Source: Cunninghamia lanceolata (taxonomy: Eukaryota; Streptophyta; Pinopsida; Cupressales; Cupressaceae). From it: DNA of 64,000 nucleotides. Shown here piece by piece: positions 47,398-58,304 of this stretch (its first letter is position 1; the number at the start of each line of letters is the position of its first letter). The notes under the pieces were generated by a model, which made no database searches, had not been told where the DNA came from, and worked only from the letters and a program-made list of their open reading frames with translations. The DNA is taken from positions 7,006,001 to 7,070,000 of the forward strand of contig BSBN01000829.1 in NCBI GenBank assembly GCA_027924645.1, given 5' to 3'. Both the position numbers and the translations under genes were made by a program.

Positions 47398-48621
47398 TAG
47401 TGCAGGACACCTAGGAGCACCTTGGTTCCTAAAGGCATTTTGATGCATTTTGAGAAGTTTTTTTTTTTTTTGTAATAAGGCTTTTAGCCATTATTGTTTG
47501 GTCCATTTTGTATGGTCAAGAGGTTTGGGGTGATTATATAAACCTCAAATCCTTCTTAGTCCATTTGGACCCTAGTTATGCCACTTAGGCCTAGAAGGTC
47601 TAAGGATTGGTTTTTGAATTTTTTTTTATTGTTTGTGTGTTTTATCATGTTTTGGGAATATGGAGGATGTTTTGATTCCATTGGACAAGAAAAACAAATC
47701 GCCATCCTTTGGAAAATGAAAAAACTCCATAGTGTCAAGTGTTGTCAATGGTGTCAATGACACATTGACCGGTTGCAACTTCATTTTGGTTATTAAAACT
47801 ATTTGAATAAGTTGTAAACTGACTTGGATAGGTTGATATGGAGGACATCTTGCTCCAGTACGGAGGAGAAATTTTTTGTACAAAATTTGGGCACAAAAAT
47901 CAAAAAAACTGACAGTTTTTCACTGTTTTTCTTGCTGTGTATGGACTGTACGGATTTTCCAGGGGTGCAAATGTACTTTTTCTGAAACTAGATAGAGTCT
48001 AGGTTCAAATACAACTAGTTTGAGGTCTTGAAGTGGTTGGAGTCAAAAGTTATTGAATTTTCTTTCAAAACTGGTCTAGAAACCCTATTTTCTAGGGCAG
48101 TCCCACAAATTTGGCCCTAGAATGCATTTCCACCGATGAAATTTCATGCCACTAGTGAAATGCAGGCTAGGGGTGTATACTACTTGATTCCAAAAGCATT
48201 TTCTGAGAAAATATAGTTTACTATTTTTAATGTGATGCCCTAGGTCAAATATCTCTATGTATTTGACTGAATTTATGCAATTTATTGTTGTATTTGACAA
48301 AACCCTAAGAGGATGAATGAATGAATGGTGGATTTGTGTTGTTTGGGGATGGTAGAGTCATTCCAAGTTCCTGTCCCTGACCTATGCACCCAATTTTGAG
48401 CACTTGCTTTGTAACCTAGCCTAAATTGATCAATTAGGCCTAGAGACCTAGTAGGCGTTCTGGATTGCTAGAGTAGAGTTGGAGTAGGAGATTTGGAGGT
48501 TTGTTAGGGTCCCCTGAAGGGTGTTCAATTCCATCATTTATTTGCCTAGTCCTTTGGGATTTTGTCAAGTTTTGTTGAGAAAACCTAGTTTGGAGGGCTA
48601 GTAGCCTTACTAGTCAAGGTA
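47398..48621 (+). repeat. 5' LTR of the gypsy element, 3' end missing
   Basis: It begins at (TAG)TGCAGGACACC and follows the 3' LTR closely up to TCAAGGTATAGGT (48621). The 3' LTR continues for about 230 bases more (54197-54430), so the end of this LTR is lost together with the primer-binding site. Confidence 0.85.
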
Positions 48622-48700
48622 TAGGTGGAAAACCTAGAATGCATTTCCACTGATGAAATTTGGCCCTAGAATGCATTGCCACCGATAAAATTCCACCAAA
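48622..48700 (+). other. Deletion junction with duplicated filler sequence
   Basis: Between the truncated LTR and gag lie two copies (48632-48661 and 48661-48691) of a phrase found once in the LTR itself at about 48108-48150 (CCTAGAATGCATTTCCACCG and GATGAAATTT). This looks like templated filler added when a break was repaired. Confidence 0.7.
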
Positions 48701-48706
48701 TCAAGA

Positions 48707-49525
48707 ATGAAAGGGCCAGCCTTGAGTTGGTGGAATTTTATTCCAAATGAGAGGATAGAGGATGATAGAAATCCTATCTCTACATGGAGGAAGATGGTAC
48801 TTGAAATCAAGAAGCAATTTGTCCCTGAGGATTATGAGGTCAACTTGAACAAGAAGTTGCACAACTTGAGACAAAAGGACATGGACGTGAGCACCTACAC
48901 AGAGGAGTTTCACAAGATGACATTGAAAGCCAAGATGCTTGAGAATGAAAAATAGAAGCTTGCAAGGTATCTTAATGGCCTCAAGTTCTCCATTCAAGAT
49001 GAATTAACTCTCTTTAACCTGGAGATAGTCCATAAGTGCTTTCAAATGGCACTAAGGATTGAGGATAAGCAGAGAAGAAAAGGAGATTTTGGTAGCAGCA
49101 GTAGAGGCAGAAGAAATCAAAACTTTAGGGGCAGGGGCAGATTCCAAAATAGAGATAATTTCTCTAGACTCCAAGGTGGCGGATCACAAGAAGGCAGCTA
49201 AGGGCAGGTTGATAAAAATAGTGCTGATAAGGGTTAGTTTAGGGGCAGAGGTAATGGTAGAGGAAGAAGTGGGGGCAGAGGTCCCAATGTGTTTACTGGA
49301 AGGTGTTTCTCTTGTAATCAGATTGGACATCAGTCCTTTAGGTGCCCGGAGAAGATTGGAAACACTGCTGCAAATCAAAAAGAAAGAAGAGTACAACTCC
49401 TTCAAGAAGAGGACTGTCAAAGCACTACAAGTTATCAAACAGCCTCTTCCAAGTCTACAGCACTTGAGAGTGGAGAGTGCATCATGTTTAACAAGTCACT
49501 CATCATGCCAGCCACCAAGGAGTAG
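48707..49525 (+). pseudogene. Gypsy gag, N-terminally truncated and broken
   Basis: The frame begins inside the capsid region (LSWWNFIPNERIEDD, KKQFVPEDYEVNLNKKLHNL), so its ATG at 48707 is not the true start. After TAG at 48956 the same frame continues as KLARYLNGLKFSIQDEL, an Arg/Gly-rich nucleic-acid-binding stretch, and the CCHC knuckle CFSCNQIGHQSFRC near 49304-49345. Two more stops lie in the Arg/Gly-rich part. Gag forms the particle. About the first 100 residues are missing through the upstream deletion. Confidence 0.88.
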
Positions 49526-49540
49526 CCCCAAAGAAACAAC

Positions 49541-50119
49541 TTGTTCAGAACCACTTGCAAGGTGAAAGGAAAAGTTTGCAAGGTAATAGTAGATTCAGGT
49601 TCTTCTGAAAATTTGGCTTCTAATGAAATGGTGACTAAGTTAGGATTAGAAAGAATGCCTCATCCTAACCCCTATAGAGTCTTTTGGCTAACCAAGGAAC
49701 AAAAAATTGTGGTGAAAGAGCAATGTTGGGTTGAATTCAAGATAGGTGAATATCATGATAAGGTTCTTTGTGAGATAGTGGATATGGATGCATGCCACCT
49801 TCTTCTTGGAAGGCCTTGGCAACATGACACAAGTGCCCAACATGATGGTAAGAACAATGTAATTCATTTGTCCAAGAATGGTGAAAAGTTTACAATGACT
49901 CCTTTGATTGATGATTGCAAAGAGAAAGTCATTTCTAGTTCAGTTATGTTGGTAGGTGAAAAAGAGTTTTTGGCTAACCTCAAGGAAGAGAAAGTACCAT
50001 GTTTTGCAGTGGTCATCAAGCCCAAAGATGTGAATCCAAGAAGGTCAAAGTACAGCAACCTCTTAGGAGGATTGGACCAAAGGAAGTGGAAGAACTATTG
50101 GAGAGATTTTAGGATGTGA
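49541..50119 (+). pseudogene. Gypsy aspartic protease
   Basis: A 192-codon open stretch shows VIVDSGSSENLASNEMVTKL (active-site DSG), FKIGEYHDKVLCEIVDMDAC and the flap-distal LLLGRPWQHD motif, all in family order. It is in the same frame as gag, from which it is separated by a stop at 49525, and ends four bases into the next frame. Here the active site is intact, unlike in the other two elements of the window. Confidence 0.9.
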
Positions 50120-51424
50120 TAGCCGATGAAGGCAAGGATGCCCTTCCACCAAAGAGGGAGATTAGTCATTGCATTGATCTCATCCCTGGATCCACCCTAC
50201 CAAACCAAGCAGCCTACAAGTTGACTCCAGAGCAAAATGCTGAAGTGGCAAGACAAATCCAAGACTTGTTGGATAGAGGACTGATCAGGAGGAGTATTAG
50301 TCCATGTGCAGTACCTGCAGTACTTGCACCCAAGAAGGAAGGAACATAGAGACTATGCACTGATTCCAGAGCCATCAACAAGATCACCATCAGGTATAGA
50401 TTTCTAATGCCTAGAATGGAAGATTTAATGGATTGCTTGGGTAGGGCTAAGTATTTTACCAAGATAGATCTAAAAAGTGGTTATCACCAAATCAGGATAA
50501 GGGAGGGGGATGAGTGGAAAACTGCCTTCAAAACCAATGAAGGACTATTTGAATGGGTTGTCATGCCTTTTGGCTTGTCAAATGCACCAAGCACTTTCAT
50601 GAGATTGATGAATGAAGTGCTAAAACCTTTCCTTAACAAGTTTATTGTTGTATATTTGGATGATATACTAATTTTTAGTGATAGCAAGGAAGACCACATA
50701 AGGCATATCCATCAAGTGCTCAGGAGGCTTCAAGAGGAGAAGTTGAGAATCAATCTTGACAAATGTGTCTTCCTACAAGAAGAGTTGATATTTTTGGGGT
50801 TTGTCATCTCCAAGGGCAGCCTAAAAATGGATCCAAGTAAGGTTGCAGCCATTCTTAATTGGCCAACACCTACATCAGCCTCGGAGGTGAGGAGTTTCCA
50901 TGGTTTATGCAGCTTTTATAGAAAGTTCATTAGAGGGTTTAGTGGCATTTGTGCTCCACTTGTTGACACCATAAAAGGGGGCAAGAAATGTGTGTTTGTA
51001 TGGACAAATGAGGCCAACCAAGCCTTTGAACTATTAAAGAAATTTTTTTTAGAAAAACTAGTCCTAGTGCTACCTAATTTTGACAAGGTCTTTGTGGTAG
51101 AGTGTGATGCAAGTAAGAGGGCTATTGTGGGAGTCTTAAGTCAAGATGGGAGCCCTGTAGCATTATTTAGTGAGAAGTTAAATGAGGCAAAACAAAACTA
51201 CTCCACCTATGATCTAGAGTTATATGCCATGGTTCAGTCATTGAGGAAATGGAGACACTACTTATTGCCAAAGGAATTTATAGTTTTTACTGACAACCAT
51301 GCATTAAGCTTCTTGAACAAGTAGCAAAAGTTGAATCACATACATGTCAAGTGAATGGAGTACATCCAAGCATACACCTTCTCCATAAAACATAAGAAAG
51401 GAGTGGCCAATAAGGTAGCCGATG
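50116..51424 (+). pseudogene. Gypsy reverse transcriptase and RNase H
   Basis: The fingers region PCAVPAVLAPKKEG is followed by TAG at 50347 (from Trp TGG in the family). The same frame then has [39 protein letters not shown] and the catalytic [11 protein letters not shown] with an intact YLDD. Then come LGFVIS, the connection [16 protein letters not shown] and the RNase H with [28 protein letters not shown] (Glu) and VFTDNHAL (Asp). A TAG follows at 51322. It synthesises element cDNA. The catalytic residues are present but the frame is interrupted. Confidence 0.93.
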
Positions 51425-52640
51425 CCTTATGTAGAAGAAATCTTGTTGTGCAAACTATTTAGTTGGAAAGTACAGGTATTCAAGCCATCAAGGATCAATA
51501 TGCAGCAGATGAGGACTTCAAAGAACCATACTTCTCTTGCAAGGCCACGACAGGAAGGTATAATACTGATTTTTCTGATTTTTTGTTGCAAGATGGATAT
51601 CTTTTCAAGGGTAGCATGTTGTGTATCCCAAGAGGATCTGTTAGAGAGAATATAATCAGGGAAAAGTATTGTGGCAGTATGTCAGGTCACTTTGGTATTG
51701 ATAAGACCCTAGAATTCATTAGGAGGTACTATTTTTGGCCAAAATTGCCAACCGATGTAAGGAAGTTTGTTGAAACTTGTCAAATTTGCCAAAGAGCAAA
51801 GGGGCATACATCCAATGCAGGTTTATACACTCCTCTATCTATTCCTTCAAAGCCTTGGGATTCCATCAGCATGGACTTTGTACTTGGTTTGCCCAGGACA
51901 AAGAATGGACATGATAGCATTTTTGTGGTTGTAGATAGGTTCTCAAAAATGGCTCACTTCATCCCATGTAGAACCACACATGATGCCTCACACATAGCAG
52001 GTCTTTTCTTCAAAGAAATAGTCAGGTTACATGGTTTACCTTTGTCCATAATCTCAGACAGAGACCCCAAGTTCATAGGACACTTCTTGAGGACACTGTG
52101 GAAGAGACTAGGTACAAACTTGTCATTTTCATCTGCCTATCACCCTCAGTCTGATGGACAAACAGAGGTGATTAATAGGTCACTTGGCAACCTCTTAAGA
52201 TGCCTAACAAAGGAGCAAGGTGCTAGTTGGGATTCCATTTTGGCTCAGGCAGAGTTCTCATACAATGACACTGTTAAAGAAGCACCGACCTGTCTCCTTT
52301 CCAAATTGTTTATGGCACTCACCCAAGGGGTATTTTGGAACTTAGGGAGGTTAAAGGACTGAAAAATAGCAGTGCCTTAGCTGAAGACTTTGTTCAAGTC
52401 ATGAAGGATGTCCATGAACAAGTACAACAGAAATTACTGTCCACTTCTCAGAAATGCAAATAGTTTGCTGACAGGAAAAGAAGGAATTTGCAGTTCAAAG
52501 AAGGGGATTTGGTAATGGTCCATCTGAAGAAGGAGAGGCTCCTTGCAGGTAAACATACCAAGCTACTCATGAAGAAGATTGGGCCTTGTGAAGTGCTCAA
52601 GAAATGTGGAGAAAATGCATATAAAATCAGCCTTTAGGAT
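51425..52640 (+). pseudogene. Gypsy integrase
   Basis: After a TAG near 51460, an open frame of 299 codons runs 51463-52362. It has the zinc site H-x-GI-KT...CQICQRAKG, then the core with SMDFVLGLP (Asp), ISDRDPKF (Asp) and HPQSDGQTEVINRSLGNLLR (Glu), and FSYNDT. A frameshift near 52285 moves the GPY/F-side part (KSSALAEDF, ADRKRRNLQFKEGDLVMVHL) into another frame, with further TAG stops near 52461 and 52636. All three catalytic acids are visible. It joins the cDNA to the genome. Confidence 0.92.
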
Positions 52641-52649
52641 GGGATTGCT

Positions 52650-52943
52650 TTGTCTCCAATTTTTAATGTTTCAGACCTTTATCCATATAAAGGATCTGAT
52701 CCTCAGACTACTGTTGAAGAAGATCAAACTGATCAAACACTCCACAAACTCATTCCTTCATCTCCAACTCAAATTGAGTGCATTTTGGACAAGAGGATTG
52801 CAAAACAAACTAGAAGGCACACCTATCATGACTATTTGGTGAAGTGGCTAAACAAACCTCAGGAGGATGCCACTTGGATGAGTAGGGCAAACATTGAGAA
52901 GGCAGGTTTCACATTTGACAGCATTCCAACTCAAGAGACTTGA
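52650..52943 (+). pseudogene. Chromodomain-like C-terminus of gypsy integrase
   Basis: In the third frame the sequence SDLYPYKG, then IECILDKRIAKQTRRHTYHD, YLVKWLNKPQEDATWMSRAN and IEKAG fits a chromodomain at the integrase end. In chromoviruses this module binds modified histones and steers insertion to heterochromatin. The normal stop TGA lies near 52941, 27 bases before the 3' LTR. Confidence 0.8.
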
Positions 52944-52968
52944 GTTCTCTTTGACAGTGGGTGTATGG

Positions 52969-54430
52969 TGTAGGACACCTAGGAGCACCTTGGTTCCTAA
53001 AGGCATTTTGATGCATTTTGAGAAGTTATGTTTTTTTTGGTAATAAGGCTTTTAGCCATTGTTGTTTTGTCCATTTTGTATGGTCAAGAGGTTTGGGGTG
53101 ACTATATAAACCTCAAATCCTTCTTAGTCCATTTGGACCCTAGTTATGCCACTTAGGCCTAGAAGGTCTAATGATTGGTTTTTGAGTTTTTTTTTATTGT
53201 TTGTGTATTTTATCATGTTTTGGGAGTATGGAGGATGTTTTCATTCCATTGGACAAGAAAAACAAATCACCATCCTTTGGAAAATGAAAAAACTCCATAG
53301 TGTCAAGTGTTGTCAATGGTGTCAATGACACATTGACCGGTTGCAACTTCATTTTGGTTATTAAAATTGTTTCAAGAAGTTGTAAACCAACTTGGATAGG
53401 TTGATATGGAGGACATCTTACTCCAGTACGGAGGAGAAAGTTTTTGTACGGAATTGGGGCACAAAAATTAAAAAAAACTGACTGTTTTTCGTTGTTTTTC
53501 TTGCTGTGTACGGACTGTACGGATTTTTCAGGGGTGCAAATGTACTTTTTCTGAAACTAGATAGAGTCTAGGTTCAAATGCAACTAGTTTGAGGTCTTGA
53601 AGTGGTCGGAGTCAAAAGTTATTGAATTTTCTTTCAAAACTGGTCTAGAAACCCTATTTTCTAGGGCAGTCCCACAAATTTGGCCCTAGAATGCATTTCC
53701 ACCGATGAAATTTCATGCCACTTGGTGAAATGTAGGCTAGGGGTGTATACTACTTGATTCCAAAAGTATTTTCTGAGAAAATATAGTTTACTATTTTTAA
53801 TGTGATACCCTAGGTCAAATATCTCTATGTATTTGACTGAATTTATGCAATTTATTGTTGTATTTGACAAAACCCTAAGAGGATGAATGAATGAATGGTG
53901 GATTTGTGTTGTTTGGGGATGGTAGAGTCATTCCAAGTTCCAGCCCCTGACCTATGCACCCAATTTTGAGCACTTGCTTTGTAACCTAGCCTAAATTGAT
54001 CAATTAGGCCTAGAGACCTAGTAGGCGTTCTGGATTGCTGGAGTAGAGTTGGAGCAGGAGATTTGGAGGTTTGTTAGGGTCCCCTAAAGGGTGTTTAATT
54101 CCATCATTTGTTTGCCTAGTCCTTTGGGATTTTGTCAAGTTTTGTTGAGAAAACCTAGTTTGGAGGGCTAGTAGCCTTACTAGTCAAGGTATAGGTTGAA
54201 GAGTTTTGGGAAGTTGGAGATCAAACCAACTGCATAGAAGGTGTTTGTTGATCTGTCTTGAGGTGTTGGAGAAGCCTAGAAGGTGGAGCCATCACTAGGA
54301 TACCAAATCCTTCATACACCCTTGAATGTGCCTTTGGTTGCTTGGTTGAAGGCTGTTTGAAGTGGGTGAGTGGGCAAAGGACAGTAGAGTAAACCTTTGT
54401 GTTGTGCTTCCCTTGTGCCACTCTGCATCA
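52969..54430 (+). repeat. 3' LTR of the gypsy element (about 1462 bp)
   Basis: It begins TGTAGGACACCTAGGAGC and ends CATCA before CCCAC, the target duplication. A TATA-like CTATATAAACCTC word at 53102-53114 (also near 47536) is a likely promoter. Confidence 0.85.
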
Positions 54431-55118
54431 CCCACAGTGCCTTGGTGGGACCTGATAGGTGCTAAGTTGGAGAGCAGGGTTTGGATGTTGTTGATGAAGG
54501 TTGTGTGATGTGGATGAGATGTGGATGCCACTTAGACAATGGGGACTATGATCAAAGCTTGGTAACCGGTATCTATATCGGAGTGACATTGAGAGTTCGA
54601 TGAGAGATGTTCAAAGTCTCCTCGATAGTTCTGATGGCAAAGTGATGGTGAAAGCTTGGAGTGTTGGCTCTTGTCGAAGGGACACAGACATGTCGAAGGG
54701 AGACTGTATTCTCTAGATTGAGCAAGATGTAAAGTCTCTGTGAAAAAGATTAGAGATTGCAGTTGTATTGTAACTATTTAAGTTGTTGAATAATACAATG
54801 AATCTAAGCTTTTGGAGTGTGAGGTTTTTTACCTGTAAGGGTTTTCCCCACGTAAACCTTTGTGTTCTTGTTCTCTGATTTGTCTTTAATGCTTTGTGAT
54901 TCTGCTTATTGAATTTGTTTAATAATTGCTATTGAAACTAGTTTATTTCTAAATTGCAATTACTTCCTTCTGAGGGTTAATGTGGGAAATAAACTATGTC
55001 TAATTCCGCTTTGTGGCATAGTAGTATGTGCTTTTGAGGTTACCTAAAAATATGAATGTTATCGAAGGCACCTACTAGTCTCAGATGCATGTTATGTAAT
55101 GACCAATATTTCCCTTCA
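54431..55118 (+). repeat. 3' LTR of the outer element, second part
   Basis: It resumes at GTGCCTTGGTGGGACC, which corresponds to GTGCCTAGGTGGGACC at 42752 in the 5' LTR, and continues to ...TATTTCCCTTCA. One internal piece of the 5' LTR (about 43030-43250) is shorter here. Confidence 0.85.
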
Positions 55119-55322
55119 ATTAATCCCAACAATATGATCATGAGTATTAAACCACTTATTCTTCTGAGATTGTTTACCTAGTTCAAGGATAAATCCATAT
55201 AAATATGACATGAGATTATGGTACTTGAGATGTTTCATAATGCCATCACACCAAGACTTATAATTACCCTTGTTTAGGTTGATTACAGAAGAGTGAGTAT
55301 CATATCCTATGATTAAGAACAT
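55119..55322 (-). pseudogene. Copia-type gag, N-terminal part (other half at 42440-41786)
   Basis: On the minus strand the frame reads VINLNKGNYKSWCDGIMKHL and then MSYLYGFI, which is the typical copia gag opening (L-x-x-x-N-Y-x-x-W...L-x-x-x-x-L-x-x-Y-x-x-G). It ends in KWFNTHDHIVG at the insertion point. It continues in register at 42440 on the other side of the outer element. Confidence 0.65.
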
Positions 55323-56020
55323 GTTTATCTCCTTGAGATAATAAAAATCAACACATTATGAAACATCCCATGATTCAGTAGTAGGTGACCCCCCAGTTTT
55401 GACACTTTATAAGTTAGTACATTTTACAATGCAACAAGGTCCAATAGATGGGAAATGTGAAAATATTGACTTTTGAAAAAAAAAAATGGCACTTGAGTTT
55501 GAGCTACTGAGTTATAACATAAACAAGTTTCCCATAAAAGAGGTATATTTTAATACATTTGCACTAAAAAGAAAAAATATGCCTATACCTTGAGTGAAGC
55601 TAGCCTTCCAACTACTCGTTGGAATCGGCAAGGAGTGACGAAGAGGATTGTTTGGTTTTCGAGGGGGAATTGGCCTCATGTCAACCCGGCCCTCACCCTT
55701 CGTCTTCCACAGTCAAACAGACAAGACTAACTAAACAATTAATTCCTCCTTAAAACAATTTCCCCCAAAATTTGATAGACCCCCTTGCTATAACATTTAA
55801 AAACACAATTTTAAATGTTTTTAAATGAAAGAAAAAATTTCCTATGTTCAACACTTGAAAACATAATTTTAGATTTTAAATACTTTCAAAAAACAAAAAG
55901 AAGGCAAAATTTTGAGAAGGGGGAAAATTATGTGTAGGGCAAAATTTCCGGCACCCAAAAAATAGGACAAAGGGGCGTCCAGGGAATGGTGGCCAGATGA
56001 GGTGCAGGGGCGGCCAAGAT
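55323..56020. other. Intergenic, no gene recognised
   Basis: There is a GC-richer patch at 55595-55735 with no clear frame, followed by A-rich sequence. No mobile-element signature is seen. Confidence 0.4.
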
Positions 56021-56027
56021 TGTAGGG

Positions 56028-56036
56028 TATAAAAAA
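56028..56036 (+). promoter_or_regulatory. Candidate TATA box
   Basis: TATAAAAAA lies about 60 bases upstream of an ATG in good context (AAAATGGC) at 56096, in a locally GC-richer stretch. The spacing fits a plant core promoter with a short leader. This is suggestive only. Confidence 0.4.
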
Positions 56037-56095
56037 CCTTCACAAAGCAGGGGTAGCCAAACTAATGCAGGGGCTTAGAGGAAGAAGCGGCCAAA

Positions 56096-56236
56096 ATGGC
56101 TTCTTGCACACTAGAGCCTTGCAGCCTCTGTTCAGTTACGCCTCCTTCTGAGGAGGATTGCACTTCCTTTCTGCAGGATCGCCCTTCTAGTGTGACAGAT
56201 CAGACCTTTGATGCCCTTCACATGCCATTTTTGTGA
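56096..56236 (+). CDS. Short unrecognised ORF downstream of a TATA box
   Basis: A 46-codon frame begins MASCTLEPCSLCSVTPPSEE and ends TFDALHMPFL. The start context has A at -3 and G at +4. An overlapping frame (56208-56462) continues with protein-like wording (CHFCEQKHVVQAF, REEIDLNRSKF), which suggests that one broken frame or two exons once existed. The base composition is richer in G+C than its surroundings. I do not recognise a family. The opposite strand near 56400 has a faint PPR lead-in (HSMELGVHIH), so this could be leftover PPR sequence instead. Confidence 0.3.
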   Translation: MASCTLEPCSLCSVTPPSEEDCTSFLQDRPSSVTDQTFDALHMPFL

Positions 56237-56369
56237 GCAAAAACATGTCGTGCAGGCCTTCTCCACACTCAGCCGCGACCCTTTATGGACAAAGATGGAC
56301 ACCTTCAGGGAAGAAATCGACCTAAACAGGAGCAAATTTCCTATCACATTGTACGGGACGGTGTATATG

Positions 56370-57030
56370 TACTCCAAGCTCCATGGAATGAAAATGCACC
56401 GTACATGTCCACAAATTTGCAGTAAATCTAGGCTTGAAACTATTGGAGGTAAATCCGTATGAAGTGAATGTGTACATTAGACTTTGGTGTTAAGTAGTGG
56501 TATTTTCATTGGCAGGCCTAGCAGGACTAACGCTATCACTCTTCCTATTTAATGTCAACAACTGTTTTATGTGTAAGTGCAGAGCAGAAGGAAAAATATA
56601 TACAGACTTTGGTGGCACTAGAACTTTCATTGGCAAGACTAATAATATCACTCCACTATAAAAGTTTTGTTGGTATTAGAAGATTTTTTGAGTTTTTAGC
56701 TGGTTAATGAAGATGCCCTGTCTACATAGAATTGTTGCAGAAAATAAAAAGTCCAGTCAAGCCCACATTACAATATGTAAGAGTCAAAAAGGAACAATAA
56801 GAACATATATTGGAGTTTAGTTAATTGTCTAATTGCTCAACATTGAGAATATCTTTCTTACAATTTTTTTTGGGTTGAAAATTAAGTCTATGGGATAAGA
56901 TAAGTAAGAAGCATCCTTTTCTTACCAAACTTTTTCTTATGAAATGTAGGATATTTTTTTCTAAGAAACTTTTAAAAATATCATAGTTAGAAAATATGTC
57001 TAGGGGCAGGGCTCCATGTGATTACTTAGC
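56370..57030. repeat. Segmental duplication, copy B (partner at 28785-30170)
   Basis: It is collinear with copy A but has a single minisatellite unit (56490-56645) and no SINE. It therefore shows the simpler state, and copy A the expanded one. Confidence 0.75.
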
Positions 57031-57358
57031 TTATTAGTCCTTGCCTAAAGTGGGAATTAATGTTTTCATTCCACTAAATTCTATTAATTTATACTTTGGA
57101 AACTGTGTCAGCAAAGAAAAACTCCTACTTTGTTAAGGTTTGCAGTGCTCAGATTTAAAAAATGAATTTTGGTTGATTTTTCCTTTTTTTTTCTTGTTGG
57201 CTTGACATTTTTTCCTAAGGGTTTTTCAATTTTTTGATTTCTAAAAAATGGAGAAAATGTTGGATGAATCAAAAACGAGAAAGAAAAAATTGATGGATTT
57301 CTAAATTTTTGGGTGCTTTTGACTGTCTTCCTGATTTCGTAGTGGGCATGTATGCATA

Positions 57359-57418
57359 CTAGAGCAGCTGCAAGGATAACACCTGGGCATTGTCTATGCT
57401 TCCACATTTTGCATGCAT
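57359..57418 (-). pseudogene. PPR motif fragment
   Basis: The minus-strand frame reads MHAKCGSIDNAQVLSLQLL before a TAG. MHAKCGSIDNAQ fits the plant PPR consensus YAKCGSIDxA. No neighbouring PPR unit is intact. Confidence 0.5.
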
Positions 57419-58304
57419 TCATACCAGTTGGAACTATAATATTTGGTTCGCTCCTCTTGTGCAGGATATACAGTAAATATATCTATCATCCAATAGATTT
57501 ATTTACATTTTGTAGCAGAATGCGTCTTGTGGACCTGGTTCAAACTTGTTCCTGTTATGAATATCCTACTTGTAGTGGATGATGAGCTCAGATTAGTCTT
57601 TCATCTTGATGTGCTTGGCTATTACCCCAGCATTGTTATGTAATCAACATTGGATAGTATTTTGAAATGATTTGGTAATGATGACACTGAAGAATTTAGA
57701 ATTAAGGGGAGGCTTCGCTGTCACATATGCCGACCTCCCCCTTCAATTATAATCGTCGCCATTTATCTATGTTGGATGGCTTTCAGGCCCATGCAACCTA
57801 TAAATAAAAAGACATGCTTCTTTGTTTTAAGACCTCGCCCCCAATAATCTGAGGCCCGTGGCCTATGGGAAAATCTATCGTTAATGCTATAAATTTTCAA
57901 TTGAATTTATTGGCCGCTCGTACCCTTTTAGTTGTGCTCTATGAAGTATCAATTTGCAATTAGTTGTGTCCCATGAATTGTGCCAACAAAAAAAAATTAA
58001 AGGCGGTTCGAACATTTCAAAACATTTTTCGATTTCTACATATAATTTTATGTTTTTTCTTTGTTTTGTTTGGTGTGGTTTTGTTAATGGTGGGAGCAAA
58101 GGAACAGATAAAGACGACTAGGTGGTATAAAGAAAAATAGGGTGGCAAATTGTTCCTTCTTCCAGGTAATACTTTAGTCTTAATGATTTTCTTGTTTGAA
58201 TTTAATTCAAAAGGATGGATGCTTTGCAGAATAAAGAAGTGAGAATTTAAACCTTGACCTCCTTCACCTGCATTGTTGGTCCAAATGCCATTGGCAAGAG
58301 TGTA

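Larger units (their letters stand above)
47398..54430 (+). mobile_element. Ty3/gypsy chromodomain retrotransposon, nested in an LTR
   Basis: Order on the plus strand: LTR (3' end deleted), gag, protease, RT, RNase H, integrase, chromodomain-like tail, LTR. This is the chromovirus arrangement. The LTRs differ at only 7 of the 300 bases I compared (48301-48600 against 53871-54170), so it is far younger than its host element. The polyprotein has several stops and at least two frameshifts, and the PBS and gag start are deleted, so it cannot move on its own. The chromodomain wording (YLVKWLNKPQEDATW) may point to the Galadriel-like clade, but I cannot settle the clade. Confidence 0.92.
42441..55118 (+). 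mobile_element. LTR retrotransposon (copia-like ends, no recognisable genes), itself interrupted
   Basis: The 5' LTR (42441-43677) and the 3' LTR (47084-47397 plus 54431-55118) match along their length. A tRNA-Met primer-binding site follows the 5' LTR, and the polypurine tract AAGTGGGAGAA precedes the 3' LTR, in the style of copia elements. The internal region of 3.4 kb shows no copia domain. The target duplication ATCAA/ATTAA has one change. A gypsy element is inserted in its 3' LTR. The two LTRs differ by more than 10% in the 140-base stretch I compared, so this is an old insertion. Confidence 0.85.
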
